NCBI GenBank assembly: GCA_027603945.1
Contig: JADIIU010000060.1
Coordinates: 16,393 to 80,392 of the forward strand
Direction: 5' to 3'
Source: Terramyces sp. JEL0728
Taxonomy: Eukaryota > Chytridiomycota > Chytridiomycetes > Rhizophydiales > Terramycetaceae
Length of the DNA: 64,000 bases
Both the position numbers and the translations under genes were made by a program. The notes below the pieces were generated by a model. It saw only the letters and a list, made by a program, of their open reading frames with translations. It was not told the origin of the DNA and made no database searches. Within the stretch, counting starts at the first letter, position 1, and each line of letters starts with the position of its first letter. Below, in pieces: positions 32,448-42,767 of this stretch.

Positions 32448-35160
32448 TTTCAGACATGAACAGGAACCACATTGTCATTGCAGTTATCCAGTCCATTGCA
32501 CCAATATAACAATATACTTGGAAAAAAAACTTCCAATCGGCCAAATGATCCGTTCTGGCATTTCTAGGTGGTCTATTCATTAAATTACTTTCAGCGGTTT
32601 CGTACATTAGAGAAATTGACATGAGGACGTCATTGAAAACACAAAACACCACTTGCTGAAAAGCGGTCATGGGGATTTGCATTCCAAAAAATACCGTCGA
32701 TATAATTGCCATCAGCTCACCATAACTTCCACCAGGCATCAAGTACATGATTACTTTTTTCAGGTTTTCGAATACTAGTCTTCCATTTTCAATCCCAACC
32801 AACAGCGACGAGAAGTCACTGTCCAATAAGATCATTGCTGCTGCTTCTTTGGCGACATCGGTTCCGTTCCCCATGGCTACACCAATGTCTGCAGCTTTCA
32901 ACGCAGGTGCATCGTTGGTTCCATCGCCAGTAACTGCTACAATGTTATCACCACGGCACTTTAAATGCTCCACAATCAACAGTTTCTGTTCAGGAGTAGT
33001 CCGAGCAAACACCATTTCTGAAAAGAATCTGGCAATAAAATCCCAGTCTTCTTGCGTTAAATTTGGCACATCTTTTCCATTAAGTACAATTGATCGAATT
33101 GGATCTTGAGGCTGTGGTCGAAAGTCAAATAACTTTAAATCTGGCGATAAAGGAAACTCTTTCTTTAATTTTGGTAAATCATCAACACTGTAGGCAGTTT
33201 CAGTAGTAATAATCCCAACCTGCTTGGCAATTGAGAATGCTGTAAGTTCGAAATCACCAGTCACCATAAATACCCTGATTCCAGCTTTTTTCATAGCAGA
33301 GACAGTAGGCAGTGTTTCTTTTCTAGGGGGATCTCTAATAGTAAGCATTCCAACAAGTGCAAGTCCTTTAATTTCATTGATGATCAGCTTTTCAAATTCA
33401 TCCGGATCGCCTAGCGGAAGAGAGACACCCTTCAATGATTTTTTGCATAACGCCAACACTCTGAATCCATTTGAAGAAGCTTTTCGTTGATGGTCATTTA
33501 CAATTGAAGCTACTTTGGATGTGTCCTGCGATTCTCCATCAGAAGAGTTTGCACTGGTACAAGAAGGAATCAAAATATCAGGAGCGCCTTTAATCAACAA
33601 TTCAACTTCTCCATTTTCATAAGAAACCACTTTTGCCATAAACTTGTTTTTGGAATTGAAAGCCAAAGAAAACAGAACTTTAGGTTTGACATCAAATATA
33701 TGCTGTTGATAAGCTTCTGAAAATCTTAAAATAGCCGAGTCGGTCAAGTCCCCGTTAACTGGTCTGTCTTTTATGGGAAGATTTTCATTTCCAGGTAAAA
33801 ATGTTGCATCACAGCAAATGGATGAAAAGTTTGCCACCATTTTAAATCCTGGGAATTTTTCAAGTCGGGCAGCCCTTTCCGCTCCAGAATCGCTGTCATC
33901 TTCAGGGATGCTTTGATCCACAAACATGACACCACAAACTTGCATTTTCCCCATCGTTAAAGTGCCAGTCTTGTCCGAGCACAGTACAGACATGCAACCT
34001 AACGTTTCAATTGTACTAAGGTTCTTGACGAGCACATTTCTATCAGACATTCTCTTTGCAATAATAGTCAGGGCAAGAGCAAAGCAAACTGGTAGCCCTT
34101 GCGGAACGAAAGCCGTCAAGCAACCCAATGCGTTTACCATAGCAGTGGCAGCAGTTTCATATAGTGGATAAGAAGTTCTAATCCAGCAGACCCAGGCGAG
34201 GATAGAAACGATAAAGAAAGTAAAGGCCAGGGTGGAAATAATAATGGTGAAAGTGTTCAGTTCCTTTTGGATCGGTGTAGCCGCATTCTTTTGCTTACCA
34301 GACATTTGCACAATTTGCCCAATGATAGTTTTGTCACCTGTTTGAAAGACAACTCCTTTTGCTTTTCCTCTGACGACAAATGTTGATGACAATGCCAAGT
34401 TTTTACTTTCAAGCGCGTTTTCATCTGTTGGGGAAGTTGTGCCGTTGATCAACTTGCTCTCTCCGGTTAATAAGGATCGATCAAACAATAAATCAGAAGA
34501 AACCTCGACTAGTCTGATGTCAGCAGGAACTCTTTGTCCCATAGACAGCAAGACCACATCGCCTGGAACAAGGTCAAGTGCATCAATTTCCAGTTGAATC
34601 CCACATCTAATAACCAATGCTTTTTGCGCAACCATATTTTGGATAGATTGCATTATTTTGGAGGCGTGATAGTCAACTGAAGCATAAAACATAGTAGATA
34701 CGAATATTACCAGAATTAGCAGCAACCCGACACCAAGTGCAAAAACTGGCGGATCATCACCTCCTAACGGTTTGTATGATATAAACGAAATAATTGCAGC
34801 CAACCACATCATTGCATTAAAGCCTCCAAAGGTATATCCCAAAAACTTTAACAGATAATTTGTTTTAGGCGGGGATAACTTGTTTTGTCCGTGAAAGTGC
34901 ACTTTGCGATCCAAGACACTCTTTTCTAACCCATTCGATATGTCAGTTGAGTATGCAATACATAGATCTGAATCTCGAAGTAAATGAGCTTTGATTGGTT
35001 CCGGCTTGTGCGAATCGTTTGAATCTCGGATTAGATCGCGATCGTTGTAAGTAGTCAGTGTTCGGAAGCCTACTAGTGTAGCCGCATCTGGAGGATCCTG
35101 GTGTTAGTATGTATTGACCAAACGCAAGATTCTTATTTCGTTTTCGTCTTGATTCTCCAT
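32398..35160 (-). CDS. Na,K-type P-ATPase (IIC), C-terminally truncated copy
   Basis: Exons 35119-35160 and 32398-35097 with a 21-nt intron (35098-35118, donor GTCAAT). 913 aa. N-terminal cytosolic segment, helices 1-2 (FGGFNAMMWLAAIISF), LDLVPGDVVLLSMGQ, LLTGESKL, CSDKTGTLT, TGDGTNDAPALK and helices 5-6. After FLFMSENG the frame runs into copy A out of phase, adding RRCCSFVYG... and stopping, so helices 7-10 are lost. Copies A and B overlap by 50 bp in different frames. This is either a real recombination product of tandem genes or an assembly collapse. Confidence 0.8.
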
Positions 35161-35415
35161 TTTTTGTTTGTATGAAAAAAAAGTAAGAATTTTGCTCAGA
35201 TAAACAAAAGGAAATAACTCGAATTGTAGCTGGAAGCTAGGGATGTGATACTGGCTGTGACTGCCATTATCAGAACTTGAAAGTAACTTTCAGACAGCAA
35301 CATGGCTGTCCAGCAAAACTCTTTTTTGAACTCGCTATACAGTTATCATCTTGATTGATATTGCTGCAGCTTTGCGGTATCCCTAATATTTGATTAATTT
35401 TTTCGCGTATTCGAA

Positions 35416-36209
35416 ATGGCAACTGGAGGAATCTATAGTGCAGAGCAAATCAAAATACCGCCAGAACTACCGGAAATACTAAAAAATTATGCAAAATTCG
35501 TTATAAAATCCAATCCTCCGAATATTATCGCTTCGTCGCAAGAGTACTTTTCTCGTTTGTCGAACCAGACCAAAGCAATGGTTGGCGGGAAATTATCAAA
35601 TGAGCAGTTGACGACTTTTTATAAAAAAGTAGGTTTTGTTTGATTTAGTTTACTTTACAAAAGACAATTGTTCCTAGGAAAGATATTGAGGAAGCTTGCC
35701 AGTGGGCAGATGTTCCTGCAGTCCAAATTGCAGATACTTTAGTTTTGGGAGGATGGAGTAGTGACCAAGTGCCATGGATATCGTTCTGGGCATTCCTAGT
35801 CGCATCCGTCGCAGGAGTAATCGTTTTTAATGTAGAATTTTGAAAGTACTTTGACATTATTGATTCAACTCTCTTCGGAAAACGGATCTAGCAATCTTAC
35901 CTTGGTCAGACAAGCATTTGATTTCCTGTCTTCCAAGGACACTTTGATTGACGCATATGTGTTGGAAGCTATTGGTGTAACGGTATCTTCTATCAACGGG
36001 TAATTAGCTTGTAATCTAGGAATGTTGTTTCTACTGAAGGGCTATTAGCTTCCATAAGTGCAGCATTTGTAGGCAAGCCAATAGAAGATGCACCTAAAGA
36101 CGAACCAATGGAAGAAGCACCACTGGAACCTGAGCCTGAAACTGTTGAAGCTGGCGAAGCAGGTGAAGCAGGTGAAGCGGTTGAAGCGGAACTAGTAGCT
36201 GAAGAATAA
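35416..36209 (+). CDS. ROPN1L: Ropporin-1-like protein (radial spoke RSPH11/ROPN1L)
   Basis: Exons 35416-35628, 35649-35816, 35836-35999 and 36020-36209; introns of 20, 19 and 20 nt. 244 aa. The N-terminus IYSAEQIKIPPELPEILKNY plus AKFVIKSNPP and YFSRLS is the RIIa dimerisation/docking domain of ropporin-like proteins, parts of the axonemal radial spoke. The C-terminus is acidic with Glu-Ala-Gly repeats (EAGEAGEAGEAVEAE). Its presence implies that the organism builds a motile flagellum. The stop overlaps AATAAA. Confidence 0.88.
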
Positions 36210-36271
36210 ATCTTGTGTATGGTTACAATATGCAATTATACTATGAAAGCATTGTGAGGGAAATTATATTA

Positions 36272-37651
36272 TTAAAAGGAAAAAGAAAACGTCTTTTCCA
36301 TAGTCAGCTTGCTCCATACTTCTTTAGCACCAGCTTCATCGAGGTGCTTGACTTTATCCCATACCTCAGGCATGTCCCGTTCCAGCCCTCTTTTGAATTC
36401 TTCATACAAGTCGCCATGACAGAACCCACTGACTTGTTCGGGCTTCTTTTTACAGAAATTTAATACGTTTTCCAAGTTTTCTCGTCCTACAAAGTTTTGT
36501 GTGAGCGCTATGCCAGGCTCGAGGTTCATTACACAATGCCACCACTTGTTTGGCACAAATAGTATCTCTCCTTCTTTACAAACCGCTTCTATAGGGCGGT
36601 GTTCAACAGGATCTTTTTGGATATCTTGGTAGTAATTGAGGAACCATTCTGTCAACGATACTGGGGAAGTAACTTCTGAGCCATCTTTTGAAGGATAAAC
36701 TCCTGGCGGAATGTGGTTTGGGGGGTACAAGATCCATTTCTTACTACCCTTAATTACCGCATTCCAGGCATTGGTAGAATTTGGATCAATGTGGAAGGTG
36801 GATCCGCTTCTTTCTGGCCCGACAATCAGCCATCGATAGTCTGGCCGTTTTTCTTTCAAAACACTGAATAGATCTTGATCGAAATAGCCAGGTATAGAGA
36901 AATCACCCTTCATCTTTTCATCAAACGTACATTTCTTGTCAAACAAGTACAGCGGAGCCTCTTCTTTGCATTGGGTCATGTACTTGTAGTAATTTGAAAA
37001 GGTAATGTCTACTGCTTCAGCTCTATATTTGAAATTAGTTGAAAGAAAGTATTCGAAATCCCATTTCTTGTATGCAGCCCAGTTTTGTACCACATCGGTT
37101 AATATCACTGGTTTGTTTGGGATAAGGTATTCCTCGACGAACGCCTGGAGTGTCATATTACTTTTTCGTTCAATATTGTCCTTTTCAATTCCGCACAAAT
37201 CGTCTAATGGAACTGAAACACACCTCCAAGAGGTATACAGCAAATCAGAATAAAACCCCAGAACTTTGATTGGAATATCTTTGACATAGTTCTGGTATTT
37301 TGATTTAAAAGTGTTTCTCCAATTGGTTCTGAATTCGAAATCTCCGTTAAACCTCTTGATTGTGAACTGTCTCCATAAATCGTCATGATAACCATAAACA
37401 TAGAATGCCTTTGATGTTTGGGCAAGTTTTGCAACCGCCTCTGGACCTAGATATACCAGAAAATCTAGCAGCTGCTGTTCCGGAAGCATGTTGAATATGG
37501 ACAGCCCAAGAGTTTTACACTCCTTGATTCCATTCGATGAATCAAAATATGAATTGCCCATCGGCTTGATACCAAATGGGTGATCAAAAGTAGATTGTTT
37601 GAGAACTGAGGCTCCCTTCTTTCGTTTCTGTGGAATGCTTGGAGCTGTCAT
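36272..37651 (-). CDS. F-box and JmjC domain protein, JMJD6-like hydroxylase
   Basis: Single exon, 459 aa. F-box-like segment at about residues 54-95 (LPEQQLLDFLVYLGPEAVAKLAQ). JmjC core from about 170: NKPVILTDVVQNWAAY, the Fe(II) facial triad HID in STFHIDPNSTNAWNA and the distal His in NKWWHCVMNLEPG, with the 2-oxoglutarate Lys/Thr environment around GSKKWILYPP. The family hydroxylates or demethylates nuclear proteins. Fungal homologues with the same F-box plus JmjC order exist; substrate unknown. Confidence 0.92.
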   Translation of the reverse strand: MTAPSIPQKRKKGASVLKQSTFDHPFGIKPMGNSYFDSSNGIKECKTLGLSIFNMLPEQQLLDFLVYLGPEAVAKLAQTSKAFYVYGYHDDLWRQFTIKRFNGDFEFRTNWRNTFKSKYQNYVKDIPIKVLGFYSDLLYTSWRCVSVPLDDLCGIEKDNIERKSNMTLQAFVEEYLIPNKPVILTDVVQNWAAYKKWDFEYFLSTNFKYRAEAVDITFSNYYKYMTQCKEEAPLYLFDKKCTFDEKMKGDFSIPGYFDQDLFSVLKEKRPDYRWLIVGPERSGSTFHIDPNSTNAWNAVIKGSKKWILYPPNHIPPGVYPSKDGSEVTSPVSLTEWFLNYYQDIQKDPVEHRPIEAVCKEGEILFVPNKWWHCVMNLEPGIALTQNFVGRENLENVLNFCKKKPEQVSGFCHGDLYEEFKRGLERDMPEVWDKVKHLDEAGAKEVWSKLTMEKTFSFSF

Positions 37652-38062
37652 AATTTTTTTTTGAAAAAATATTTGTCAACCAGTGGTGTTGACAATATTG
37701 CTAGTTGCAAAGCAAGAATATGATGCTGGTAAAGAGCTATGGTTTATCACCTATTGGTGCAGGGCACTTAAAAATACGATGTATGATGCAAATTCGTCAA
37801 TATCCTGCTCTGATTTAACCAATAGGTGGATTCCGAAATACACAGATGGCGGGATTCAAAGTCATTTAGCACTGCGATCACAAGATAAGATGCCAGTGTC
37901 TGCAGATATTTCGAGCAGATAGTCACTTGAATTCGTGGACAGTGCATTGAGCCAATACGTTTTAATCTTGTATAGGTGACAATTTGGAATACGTGTCTGA
38001 AAGGAATAAAAAGTCGCGGAATGACATCAGCCAAGATAGCCTTGTTGTTTTAATTTTTTAAA
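37652..38062. other. Intergenic, nothing supported
   Basis: Overlapping open frames on both strands lack clear starts, introns or recognisable motifs. It holds the JmjC promoter and the upstream region of the next 7TM gene. Confidence 0.4.
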
Positions 38063-39063
38063 ATGGGCTGGAGAATGGACGGATATCACTTGCTCTCGCC
38101 GGATCTCAAGAAACCCCTTACGTGGATAATGACGATCGTGATGGTAATTTATTTCATATGCACTGCAGTGTTATTTGTATTGGAGTTTTACAAGTTATTT
38201 ACCAGGCCATTCAGATGGGTGATGGGATACCTCGTATTAATATTATTTTCAGCAATGATGTTTTATGTTTTCCAAGCAATCCATATCTACATTGCCGATG
38301 TGCCGGTATTTTTCCATTGGTTTTTTCTATGGCTGGGAACGATGTTAACACTAATGGCGGTCTGTGGACAAGTAAATCCTATTAATCTAGCTGGAAATGG
38401 CAAAGCTATTCTCAATATTGATTCCAACGCTGGATGAAAAATTAATGACACGGCTGCAAATTATTGCGATCGTCGCTTACCCGGTATTCTACGTCTGTTT
38501 TTACTGTCTGTTGATTAATTTGGGTAGCGAACAGCCGACTTGGGCTGCTTTGGGATATAGTGTAGGAACTTCAGTTTCAGAACTAGCCTCGATCAGTCTG
38601 GATAACTACATTTCGATCACAGTGGTACGAAGCCTCATAAAAAATGTAAATAATCTCAAGGATGTCAGCGAGGTCAAATCGTTGCCCTTTTCTGAATCTG
38701 CAATGAAAACATCAGTTGGAAACGCGGCACCATCAAAAACCAGAACCACAAAAAAATCTTCAACGAGCAACGAAGGAATTAGTGTAACTGCAAAAAAACA
38801 TAAAACACTCGGCAGACTGAAACTTATATCTGACCAATCCAGATTCATTTATATATTCACAGTAACCATGGTTTTGGACTGGGTCGGAATAATAATCTGG
38901 CTAGCTTCTTGGCTAGTTTCCGATTATGTAGATTCCATCTATGTGAGCGCAATAGGCTGCACAATCATAGTTGGGCACGTATTATATAGTAACAATTGCT
39001 AATTTAGTCGTAATCATATTTAGAAACTATAAATTAATCAACAAGAGAGAAGTTACTCAATAA
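38063..39063 (+). CDS. Seven-transmembrane protein, unknown family, paralogue 1
   Basis: Exons 38063-38371, 38391-38988 and 39008-39063; two 19-nt introns (38372-38390, 38989-39007). 320 aa with seven hydrophobic segments and a long basic third cytosolic loop (SKTRTTKKSSTSNEG). Starts MGWRMDGYHLLSP. Conserved with the next gene: FHWFFLWLGTMLTL, CGQLEMAK, EQPTWAALGYSVGT, LDNYIS, DWVGIIIWLASWLV, SIYVSAIGCT. The third exon gives the tail IVIIFRNYK. I do not recognise the family; the layout is GPCR-like. Not obviously related to the 17.5-20.6 kb receptors. Confidence 0.78.
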
Positions 39064-39115
39064 AAAAGGTGCCATTATAGAATTTGATAACAATGAGTTG
39101 ACAAAACTTTTTCTA

Positions 39116-40042
39116 ATGGGATGGCGAATGGATGGCATACAGTTATTAGCACCCAATTTTGATAGTCCACTAACATGGATCATGACATTAGTAATGGCAA
39201 TCTACCTCTCGGCAACTACCATCCTCTTCTTTTCAGAATTATGCAAGTTGATAAAATCGTTCAAATGGGTAACGGGATATTTGGTAACACTATTATTCAC
39301 CACCATACTGTTTTATATTACCCAAGGGATCCATTTGTACGTTTCAGACGCGTCGGTTTACTATCACTGGATATTTCTATGGATAGGGACGCTGTTGACT
39401 CTGCTAGCAATATGCGGTCAAGTAAATACACTTAACATAGCTGGAAATTGCAAAAATGTTTGTAGTGATAATACCGCATGTTAAAAAAAAGTCCATTACT
39501 CAAATGCAGATTGCTTCAATTGTCATATATCCAATAGTGTATTTCTGTTTTTATGCCTTGCTGGCCAACATTGGCAGAGAACAGCCAACTTGGGTTACAC
39601 TTGGGTATGGTTTAGGAACATGCTTAGCCGGGTTAGGATCAATACTACTGGACAATTTCATTAGTATATTGATTATAAGATACTTGTATAAAACAATGAA
39701 TGAATTAAAGGACGCCAGAGGCAGCGCACTTATGACTACATCGCTCACTGGTGGGGAAATCAGTGTTGCCCGTAAGGAAAAACAGGAAATCAAACAGAAG
39801 CAGGGGCAGACAAACTCCAAGTTTATTTACATGTTTGCTTTTACACTTATTTTGGACTGGATTGCGTTGGCACTTTGGTTGGGATCGTGGCTAGTGCAAG
39901 ATTATGTAGCGTCGATATACGTGAGTGCAATAGGATGCACAATGATTGCTGGTCATATACTCGCAAGTAATCATTCTTGATATTAGTTGCTCTTACATTT
40001 AGAAATTACAAGCATATGGGGAATGCCAAGCAAGTTCAGTAA
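39116..40042 (+). CDS. Seven-transmembrane protein, unknown family, paralogue 2
   Basis: Exons 39116-39421, 39441-39966 and 39987-40042; introns of 19 and 20 nt at the same codon positions and phases as paralogue 1. 295 aa. Starts MGWRMDGIQLLAP. Shares YHWIFLWIGTLLTL, CGQLEIAK, EQPTWVTLGYGLGT, LDNFIS, SIYVSAIGCTM and a last exon of exactly 56 nt. The third loop is shorter but also Lys/Gln-rich. Tandem duplicate of the preceding gene. Confidence 0.78.
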
Positions 40043-40337
40043 ATCTAATAGTATACTTGCAAACAGAGCTATGGAATTTCACTTGACTTAATAAACATGC
40101 AAATGAAACCACTTTAATTTGGATCACGTTTCAAGTCATTTGATTACGAAATATTCACACCACATAGGTAACAACAGCCGTGTGCCATAACCTACGTGAT
40201 TTCGTTTAGCGGATCGACAAACACAGTCCTGCGGTTTACCTCTACTGCTTCCATCACAAACTCAATTGTTTCACTTGCCCGTTTGTGGCTGGTGTATGAG
40301 TTTTTTTATCGGACCCGTAATAACTTGCAAAAGTAGG

Positions 40338-41334
40338 ATGAAGGAAGAACCTGGACAAGCAAAGTAAAGCCTGTATTAATCAGCAGCTTGGCAAAGAAAC
40401 TGCTCAGCGGGGCTATAGCCGGGGTAATCGGAACCTGCATGTACATTAAAACTTACTTAGAATATTTCCTCTCGATATAATAAAGACCAGACTGCAAAAC
40501 TCATCAACGCAGTACAGGGGAATGTAATATTTATTAATGGCAGGTTGCATGCAGCCACAACAATGTTTAAAGCTGAAGGAATTGCAGGATTTTACCAAGG
40601 ACTTGTACCAAATCTTGCTGGTATTCAATTATTTATAAGGGATCATTCCAGAAAAAGCAATCAAATTAGCTGTAAATGATTATGCAAGGGAATATTGGGG
40701 AAGAGAGTTGAATATGCATGCAGACGAGATACCGTTGAAATACGGGATGCTGTCTGGAGCTACTGCAGGGCTTTGTCAAGTTATTGCTACAAACCCAATG
40801 GAAATTGTTAAAATCCAACTTCAGTTAGCAGGACTACAAGGGAAAACCCTCTCTGCGTCTCAGGTAGTTAAAGAAATGGGGATAAGAGGGCTATATCGTG
40901 GCACAACTGCTACGCTTGCCAGAGATGTGCCCTTTTCTATTGTATTTTTTTCGTCAGTATCATTATTTAAACAACTTGGAACGCCAAAGAACGAACCAAC
41001 GCCATTCTCTACTATTTTTGCAAGTGGAATTGGGGCTGGTGCTATCGCATCTGCATTAGTTACTCCTATGGACGTTGTCAAGACTAGATTACAAGTTAAG
41101 CACAGGGAAGGCGCTATTGTTTACAAAGGACAACTGGATTGCTACAAGTACTATTCCTTAATATAGATCAATCATTGCAAAAGAAGGTCCGCAAGCACTA
41201 TTTAAAGGATGTGTACCAAGAGTATTGATTGTATCTGTAACCTGTTTCTAATTTAGCCATTGTTTGCCATCACTGTTGTGGTTTACGAAATTCAGCAAAG
41301 GTTTTTTACATTCGAACAGCGACTTTTCGCTTGA
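40338..41334 (+). CDS. Mitochondrial carrier, glutamate/aspartate-glutamate carrier type
   Basis: Seven exons: 40338-40363, 40384-40440, 40461-40523, 40544-40620, 40640-41147, 41167-41236, 41257-41334; six introns of 19-20 nt. 292 aa, standard for SLC25. Three carrier repeats are visible: KLLSGAIAGVIGTCIIFPLD followed by IIKTRLQN, ATNPMEIVKIQLQ, VTPMDVVKTRLQV. The stretch IIPEKAIKLAVNDYARE is typical of the glutamate and aspartate-glutamate branch. Four introns crowd the first repeat. Inner-membrane location is inferred. Substrate assignment is by this branch-specific motif only. Confidence 0.92.
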
Positions 41335-41466
41335 TTTTATTTAATAAAAAGGATCTTTCAAGTGTAGCGTGGTTTTGATGCTAGATCTGTCTAGAATCGC
41401 GTGCAGATAATCCAAAGATTGCCTTAATGAAATTATTTATTGAAGCTATGTACAACCAGCAAAGAA

Positions 41467-41610
41467 TTATTTCTTTGGTTGATTGCTAAACAATAGCAGT
41501 GTCTCGGCAGCAACCAGTTCGTCGGTTAGCAAAAGGTTACCTTTATCAGTCTTTAGATTAAACATCACGTATCGCAGTTTTAGTCCCAATTGGATTGCCA
41601 AAAGATTCAT
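41467..41610 (-). CDS. C-terminal exon(s) of small gene, paralogue D2 (partial model)
   Basis: Frame from an ATG at 41610: MNLLAIQLGLKLRYVMFNLKT..., ending ELVAAETLLLFSNQPKK. It pairs with 42447-42597 through conservative replacements (I/V, L/M, Q/E, N/Q, D/E), showing that the minus strand is coding. Where the paralogue has a 19-nt intron, this copy has a 21-nt intron-like segment (41520-41540) with GTAACC donor and CTAACC box but ending in CG instead of AG; it is in frame and stop-free. Upstream exons were not resolved. Function unknown. Confidence 0.5.
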   Translation of the reverse strand: MNLLAIQLGLKLRYVMFNLKTDKGNLLLTDELVAAETLLLFSNQPKK

Positions 41611-42446
41611 CTTCACTATGGTGTTTTATTTCCATTATTTATGGAAAGCATCCAAGGATTCGCCACATGGTTTTAAATACCATCACATGCCGATTGCAAT
41701 ATTCTAGGTGATTGGCGGTTTATCACCAACAACTCAGGGACTGATAAGGATAAAAGGGGAGGATTGTCAAATTTTTCAGCACACGACATACTTGCACAAT
41801 TGTCCAAATTGATCTCAAATAGTAGCAACAGCATGCCAAGCAGGTGCGTGCAGTATCGTGGAAAGGGTCGCCAATATTTCTTTATCATGGCTGTAATTTA
41901 TCAAGAAATGCGAATTGTGGGATGGCGGGATAATGTCCCCAAGTGGTACAAACCCATTCAATGGACTGCAAAAGATAAACGTTTATCTGTTGAAGATACC
42001 AGAAATGGCACTTATGCGGCTTATCTGTCAAGCGGATGATATTCTCTCAATGTCATATCCTACTCCAAAATGCAACAGTTTCGCAAATAGTATACCTAGA
42101 GCTCCGAAACTAGATGATAGTTTGTTAAATTGACACAATAAAGTGTCAATTCATCACAAATAAGCGTCTGGGTCTAGCTGCTCTAACAGCAACCAAACCA
42201 GCTCTAATTCCGTTAACCGCGTATTAGAATTCAAATCAAATTACACAAAGCCTTTGGACATTCTTTGTCAAATCACATTGCAATTGATGGAAACCCCTGT
42301 TGCGGGAATTATAGCGTGTTGGGGCGTCAATACAGGAACGAAATCAACTGACTAAACGGCCAGCTCAATCCAACCAGCAAACCACAGATAGTTCATTCAG
42401 TAAATACAGCACACCTAAAAATACATTTATTCCAACATACGTACAA
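41611..42446. other. Unresolved region with plus-strand open frames
   Basis: Frames at 41764-42039 and 41915-42133 overlap on the plus strand; the first contains QYRGKGRQYFFIMAV and WYKPIQW, the second INVYLLKIPEMALMRL. I could not join them with a canonical short intron and recognise no family. The region may hold a decayed gene or the upstream part of the minus-strand D2 gene. Confidence 0.3.
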
Positions 42447-42597
42447 TTATTTTCTTTGGCTCAGCAAAATTAGCGATTCAGCAGCTAAAAGTTCTACATT
42501 AACAATGAATACCTTTCTCTGTTTTTAGCTGGAATAGGATGTATCGTAGTTTTACTGCCATTTCAACTGCAAGTTTGTTTATGGATTGCTCGTACAT
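42447..42597 (-). CDS. C-terminal exons of small gene, paralogue D1 (partial model)
   Basis: Exons 42513-42597 and 42447-42493 joined over a 19-nt intron (42494-42512) ending TTAATGTAG: MYEQSINKLAVEMAVKLRYI..., then ELLAAESLILLSQRK. An upstream minus-strand exon starting near 42762 (MEISSLHNVFNQNR) may belong to it, but the connecting intron is not clear. Helical, charged, no recognised family. Confidence 0.5.
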
Positions 42598-42767
42598 ACT
42601 GTGCACCGTGTTTTACGGGTATTTAACAAGGATAACCAAACAGCGTCCCATGAACAGTCATGATATTTGACGCCACTTTCTGTGCGAAAGGTTTTTGTTC
42701 TATTTTGGTTAAAAACATTATGCAGAGATGATATTTCCATGTATAACAATTCTGCGGAACAGCTAAT

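Noticed and set aside
35993..36235. Minus-strand Ala/Ser/Pro-rich ORF opposite the ropporin-like gene
   Set aside because: It is the antisense of the Glu-Ala-Gly repeat exon of that gene; no independent support.
37768..38034. Minus-strand 88-codon ORF starting MADVIPRLF
   Set aside because: No motif, intron pattern or homology recognised; it overlaps another open frame of equal quality.
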